A stretch of DNA of 58,626 bases, from the NCBI GenBank assembly GCA_016177405.1, contig JACOVG010000032.1, positions 1 through 58,626 on the forward strand, in the 5' to 3' direction. This stretch comes from Candidatus Omnitrophota bacterium. GTDB lineage: Bacteria > Omnitrophota > Gorgyraeia > 1-14-0-20-64-10. A program made the position numbers and the translations under genes. Below, one piece after another: positions 55,401-58,626 of the stretch; the stretch's first letter is position 1, and each line of letters starts with the position of its first letter. The notes under the pieces are model-generated. The model was given only the letters and a program-made list of their open reading frames with translations, did not search any database and was not told the origin of the DNA.

Positions 55401-58400
55401 ATAAAGAACATGAAGAAGAAGCTTCCGGTGATGCGCTGGGCTTCTGGGTCGGTCAGAACCTGGTAGGCGTGGGGAGGAGCGCGGGAAGAGAGGATGGCTC
55501 CCTGCCAGACCTGGAGGAACTCCGCTTGGGTCATGGTGAGGGTTTGGCCGGTGGGGCCGGCGTTGGGCTCCCGGTAGGTGACGGTGCCGTCGGCGGCAAT
55601 CACGGTCACCAGGATGTAGTGATTGCCGTTGATGTGAGCGATGACGGGAGAAGCGATTCCCGCTTGCGCGGGAATGACAAGGGCGCGTAAGTCCTCAAAG
55701 GAGACGCGGGAGGGGGTGGCGGAGGCGCCATGAAGCTTGGCGACGCGCTGGAGGGCGAAGAGGGACAGTTCCATGTCCCCGGTGGTCTTCGGGTTGATGG
55801 TGCCGGTCAGGATGTCCACAAGGAGGGTTTGGACAGCGAGGGTGGTGAAATCTGGCGATTGCTTCGTCCCGCCTTCGGCGCTCCTCGCAATGACCGCCTC
55901 GATGTATTCCTTCAAGGGCAGGAAGGCGGAGTAGCCGAAGTGGAGGGAGTTGGAGTCAAGCCAGGCCAGGATGCGGTCAATATCTGAAGCGGAAAGGGGG
56001 ACGATTTCGGAGGGGGTGAGGCCGAGGGAAGAGATGAGATTTCTCGCTTCGCTCGAAATGACGGAAGTATCGCCGGTGGCAATGACGACGTAATCCTGCA
56101 ACCAGGAGGCGACGCGGCGCTTGATCTCGGAGACGTCGGAGGCGCGGGGGGCGTAATCTGGCAGGACGCGGATTCGCTGGGTGAGATCGGCAAGGTCCAC
56201 CTTGGCCGAGGGATCCGAGCCATAGCGGCTGTAGAGGCGCTCCACCTCCTGGGTGACTTCCTGCTCGGAGGGATCCCGGCCGATCGTGTCCCGGTAGGCG
56301 CGGATCAGGATGGTGGTGAGCTCCTGGCGGAGAATCGCTTTGGCGAGCTCGACCTGCTTGACATGGATCTCGGTGAAGGCCTGGATGGTCTGGGACTCCA
56401 CCTCCTGGCGGACCGATTCCACCTGGGCGTTGAGCTGTCCCAGGGCCTCGGCGTATTGGTTGTCCAAGTTGGACAAGGCGTCTCGGACTTGATTCATCCC
56501 GGCGCGAATCTGGTCCATCGCTTGGGATTTGGCACTCTTGCCCGCCTTGCCCTTGGCTTTCATGGCTTCGACATCGTTGAGCTTGTGCTGGAGAGAAGCC
56601 TGTTGATCGGTGAGCTGGGCGCGGGCGGCAGAAGCTCGGTTGGCCAGGTCCTGGTAGGCAACTCCCTTCTGGCGGGCCAGCTCCTCCAGGGCCTGGGTGC
56701 GGCGCTGGATCACCTCGGCCTCGGCATTGGTGATCTGGTCGAAGATCTCCTGGCGAGCGCCGATCAGGGTGGTCTTGGTGAGGCGGCCGGCGGCATCGTA
56801 GTCAAAGGTGGTGGTTATGCGGCCGGAGGAATCCAGGGTCAGGATGGGGCGGCTCTCCTCGTACAGGGTGACCATGCCACTGGCAAAGGTCTGGGTGAGA
56901 AGCTGGCCTTCGGCGCCAAACTCCCGCTCGATGACGGCGTCATCCGGGAAGCCCTCGGTGAGGAGCTGTCCCTCTGGAAGGGCCAGCCGGGCCAGACGGT
57001 GGATGGTGACCTGGGCGCCGCGCTGTTCGTTGAAGGCGGACAGATCAGGCACCTGGATCTGAAGACTCTGCTCCCTGCCCTGCAGGTCTGTGTAGTGGAT
57101 CGTCTCGGGCTTGAGACTACGGAGGGTCTCGAGCTGGTCCTGGGCAAGGTCTTTGGCGTAGGAGACCTCCCAGCGGGTGCCGGATGGTTCTTCGATGGCG
57201 ATGAGGTTGTTGTCTGAATAGGTGCGGATCGCGCCGGAGGAATCGGTGATGCGGGTGAGAGATTGCTTCGCCCCACCCTCGGTGGGGCTCGCAATGACGT
57301 CAGAGTAACTGTAGGTGAAGGTTTCGCGGGGTTTGCCCTGGTAGGTGACTACGGCGCGGGAGAGGACGGGGCTGTGGTCACTGTGAAGCGAAGCCAAAGC
57401 AATCTCGTCTTGAGATTGCTTCGCGCCTTCGGCGCTCGCAATGACGGACTCCACTTCGCCTCCTCGCAATGACAAGGTGCCCTGCTCCACCAGGCGGCGC
57501 AGGGAGGCACGGTCGGCGGGGAGCTCCAAGGAGCGCAGCTGGGCGGGGTCGCTTAAGAGGAGGAGCTCTGCCGGGCCTTCGATGAGCTGGGCGTTGTCAA
57601 AGTAGGCCGAGGCCTCGAAGCCGTTCACCTTGATCCAAGCGTTGAAGTTGATGCTTCCGGTGGTGATGGTGTGGGTGATGGTGAGGAGGTGCCACTCGTT
57701 GTCCCCGGGATGAAAGGCAGAGAAGTCGTACTCGTTGGAGGAAAGGCCGATACGGGCGGCGCCCGGACGGTCGGACTTGACCCAGACCTCCAGGGTGAAG
57801 GTTCTTCCGGCAAGGGCCCGGACCTCCGGGGAGTAGGGGGGAAGGATGTCCTGGTAGATGAAGGAGTAGTCGCTTCCGTCGGAGCCGTTGGCCAGCTTGA
57901 GAGGCGGGGTGCCCAATTGAACGGAGGAGGTTTCCTGGCGGACATGGGACGGATCGGTTTCCTGGGAGACGGAGTTGCCGGAGCCGCCGCTCCATCTCCA
58001 GCCATCGGGGGCCTGCTGGCCTCCCTGGGACCAGCTTTCGAAGGAGGGGTCAGCCAGGGGATAGGGCGAGAGGGAGTCCGGCTTGGTCAGGTAGCGGCCA
58101 TCCGGGGTGGTTAAGCCCACCACCTGCCAGGGCTGGACCGAGGAAGCCCGCGCATAGTGGATGACGGCGCCGCTCGCGAGGGTTTGGGCGGCCCCAGCGG
58201 CAGTGGCGAGCGCCTCATTTAAGGGATCGGAATAACCGGCGGGGTCGGTGGTGTACTCGTAGGCGGTGACGGCGCCGTCGGGGTCGGTCTGGGAGATAAG
58301 CAGGCCCTCGCGGTAGCGCTTGGTGAGGCCGGTGGCAAGTTCCTTGATAACGGTTATTTCGCTGCTGTCCGCGTCGAACTCGTAGGCGTAGTCGTAAAGG

Positions 58401-58626
58401 AGTTGGGGGGCGGTGGGGTCGGGGTCATCGCGAGGCGAAGCCGAAGCAATCTGACCTTGCGAGATTGCTTCGTCGCCCTCGCCAACGCTCGGGCTCCTCG
58501 CAATGACGAGAGTTCCCTCCGTGATCAGTTGTCGGATGGAGGGTTCGTCCGAGGGAAGAAGGAGATGGGCCAGGGCCGGATGCTCGGCCAGGGTGGCGTA
58601 GACGGGGCGAGGAGGGGGCGGAGGAA
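52433..58626 (-). CDS. giant YD/RHS-like protein with CBM-like, C39-like and C-terminal RES-like domains (5' end beyond window)
   Basis: YD motifs TFDYDAAGRLTKTTL; C-terminal VVYRAVPKG...EGRFNSLDTKVLYTSKDKNVAVSEF...IVAPSDINGSVNNVVVL; frame stays open from the called GTG at 58123 to the window edge. Confidence 0.85.
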   Translation of the reverse strand, partial: PPPPPRPVYATLAEHPALAHLLLPSDEPSIRQLITEGTLVIARSPSVGEGDEAISQGQIASASPRDDPDPTAPQLLYDYAYEFDADSSEITVIKELATGLTKRYREGLLISQTDPDGAVTAYEYTTDPAGYSDPLNEALATAAGAAQTLASGAVIHYARASSVQPWQVVGLTTPDGRYLTKPDSLSPYPLADPSFESWSQGGQQAPDGWRWSGGSGNSVSQETDPSHVRQETSSVQLGTPPLKLANGSDGSDYSFIYQDILPPYSPEVRALAGRTFTLEVWVKSDRPGAARIGLSSNEYDFSAFHPGDNEWHLLTITHTITTGSINFNAWIKVNGFEASAYFDNAQLIEGPAELLLLSDPAQLRSLELPADRASLRRLVEQGTLSLRGGEVESVIASAEGAKQSQDEIALASLHSDHSPVLSRAVVTYQGKPRETFTYSYSDVIASPTEGGAKQSLTRITDSSGAIRTYSDNNLIAIEEPSGTRWEVSYAKDLAQDQLETLRSLKPETIHYTDLQGREQSLQIQVPDLSAFNEQRGAQVTIHRLARLALPEGQLLTEGFPDDAVIEREFGAEGQLLTQTFASGMVTLYEESRPILTLDSSGRITTTFDYDAAGRLTKTTLIGARQEIFDQITNAEAEVIQRRTQALEELARQKGVAYQDLANRASAARAQLTDQQASLQHKLNDVEAMKAKGKAGKSAKSQAMDQIRAGMNQVRDALSNLDNQYAEALGQLNAQVESVRQEVESQTIQAFTEIHVKQVELAKAILRQELTTILIRAYRDTIGRDPSEQEVTQEVERLYSRYGSDPSAKVDLADLTQRIRVLPDYAPRASDVSEIKRRVASWLQDYVVIATGDTSVISSEARNLISSLGLTPSEIVPLSASDIDRILAWLDSNSLHFGYSAFLPLKEYIEAVIARSAEGGTKQSPDFTTLAVQTLLVDILTGTINPKTTGDMELSLFALQRVAKLHGASATPSRVSFEDLRALVIPAQAGIASPVIAHINGNHYILVTVIAADGTVTYREPNAGPTGQTLTMTQAEFLQVWQGAILSSRAPPHAYQVLTDPEAQRITGSFFFMFFIFLAKLAVGVVSAISTAISFITGALATLVNTIGAAFTALGNAMGPLGFIFNGLGTMVSGLGHALGGLTYLLGGQFALGFETLFQGIGMMAGLSGGLSLQGLGQFALQTAVNLGVSTGLQALGVDPGIAGIAGSFASGGVQSFSGGSFHLGFDYSSALTSTAVAGTQLGLVKAGLDPALAGIASIGVGSIVGSLTVGTQVPKLDDAGNVVYDSAGKVVMKPIPPGLDALGTTLKTQLAPTLAGELAFYGIQKLGESIGLDPRISQLAGMPIKSAVTVGTAGGKATDITKSISDGLLHGATSLGIDLLGDEIGLDPFTQALSANVISGAISGAFKYEGNVFKGVSESLKKSVLNFSTPGTGYDPNAPYNPVQQATYLAKINDFSNIIRERGITTALETYASSIFQRDAIESIWKLGGIADFLLGNAKAVTLEDGRLTTEVTFKENSKLYLDATTDAVLARSYFDPTRGLVKEISSPNPNDKSFGLDEQGRFGLVNGKVLVNTPSGITEEYTVYGGNIVLIEGRDTATGKTRYFVSPREGSDTVRVSPDGRFIEGQVVDLSEDYKFGLLDGDITREIALRPTIIYSSGQIVDAKIQAQGFSDLSPEKLHALAQAMEAAVPPLHDPTPEQRTAAQQAAPQFLAVVKEELTKLVGAENAEAMLKSFGPTLQTLIENPDALPAEQARLQQEQATLTVSKEQASTALSRAMEKGINWLKTQGDSFADDGNWVAGGTLHTIAAAVDLFGDDLRIGVGIQQAKQAAAEGHYGAATMYLLQDGLRAFGLFPAVGLATKGLGKSLQVASKATGIVGDVPTAARSLDRVWGSIKNFFRIGSKVYDVGQGELKLTRTAWEFKAGNSVVKGAVHSADEATEVVYRAVPKGTSNPMRFSTAEGRFNSLDTKVLYTSKDKNVAVSEFLRRNPGAEYDVYEIALKDSRRITLDTLPAEQVSRSLGDTATRASDLGKIVAPSDINGSVNNVVVLREELIKEFNKVAP
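55656..55678 (-). repeat. palindromic element ATTCCCGC-TTGC-GCGGGAAT-GAC inside the giant CDS (encodes VIPAQAGI)
   Basis: Perfect 8-bp inverted repeat; in-frame. Confidence 0.85.
55856..55894 (-). repeat. REP/MITE-like element (encodes VIARSAEGGTKQS)
   Basis: GTCATTGCGAGGAGCGCCGAAGGCGGGACGAAGCAATC on the coding strand. Confidence 0.8.
56033..56063 (-). repeat. palindromic element (encodes SVISSEARNLI)
   Basis: CGTCATTTCGAGCGAAGCGAGAAATCTC on the coding strand. Confidence 0.75.
57261..57298 (-). repeat. REP/MITE-like element (encodes VIASPTEGGAKQS)
   Basis: GTCATTGCGAGCCCCACCGAGGGTGGGGCGAAGCAATC on the coding strand. Confidence 0.8.
57377..57445 (-). repeat. dimeric REP/MITE-like element with AAGCAATCTC/GAGATTGCTT core
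   Basis: Two half-elements in inverted orientation; a truncated copy follows at 57455-57473. Confidence 0.8.
58424..58507 (-). repeat. 84-bp dimeric MITE-like element with 12-bp terminal inverted repeats
   Basis: GTCATCGCGAGG ... CCTCGCAATGAC ends (11/12 match); perfect inner GAAGCAATCT/AGATTGCTTC. Confidence 0.85.

Noticed and set aside
55094-55690. Plus-strand ORFs inside the giant gene (e.g. 55094-55690, 56363-57217)
   Set aside because: Mirror ORFs of a repetitive high-GC gene; glycine/glutamate-rich, no start signals

Overview
This is a high-GC, gene-dense chromosomal segment from a Gram-negative-type bacterium. I cannot place the taxon securely; gene style suggests an uncultured candidate-phylum lineage. 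From left to right it contains: (1) a tightly overlapping biosynthetic operon argF-argG-argH-lysA-dapF-dapA-dapB-dapL-folK-panC-panD-nadX; (2) a small basic repeat protein and uvrA; (3) tolQ/tolR-like genes, a DUF2582-type winged-helix gene and cutA; (4) a type IV pilus cluster with a pilM-pilN fusion, pilO, pilP, pilQ, pilB, pilC, three tandem prepilins and pilT; (5) tRNA-Ala(CGC); (6) a YkgJ-cluster/DUF2156-like fusion, a basic-tailed PilZ protein, a UvrD/PcrA helicase, a pseudopilin with a minisatellite tail, a CHASE2-degenerate GGDEF-HD-GYP protein and queG; (7) a ~1 kb 'empty' region that appears to encode two small membrane proteins with intrinsic terminators; (8) a minus-strand repair/metabolism operon (alpha/beta hydrolase, PilZ, ald, SAM hydroxide adenosyltransferase, PolX, a strongly degenerate PolA-like protein, an Nth/MagIII-like glycosylase); (9) a second PilZ gene, an HD-GYP sensor and three receiver proteins preceded by a leader ORF that contains an intrinsic terminator; (10) a HExxH protein, several lipoproteins and an outer-membrane barrel; (11) a giant YD/RHS-like protein, open to the window edge, with a RES-like C-terminal toxin domain and a translationally coupled Zn-ribbon gene (candidate immunity). 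The most notable observations are: the RES-tipped polymorphic-toxin/Zn-ribbon pair; six or more palindromic (REP/MITE-like) elements inserted in the same orientation and reading frame inside the giant gene; a PolA paralogue with ruined 5'-nuclease and polymerase sites but an intact 3'-5' exonuclease site in a PolX-Nth operon; and a leader ORF with an in-CDS terminator that ends in a GTGA overlap with a response-regulator gene. All calls come from reading sequence and translations only; no database search was run.
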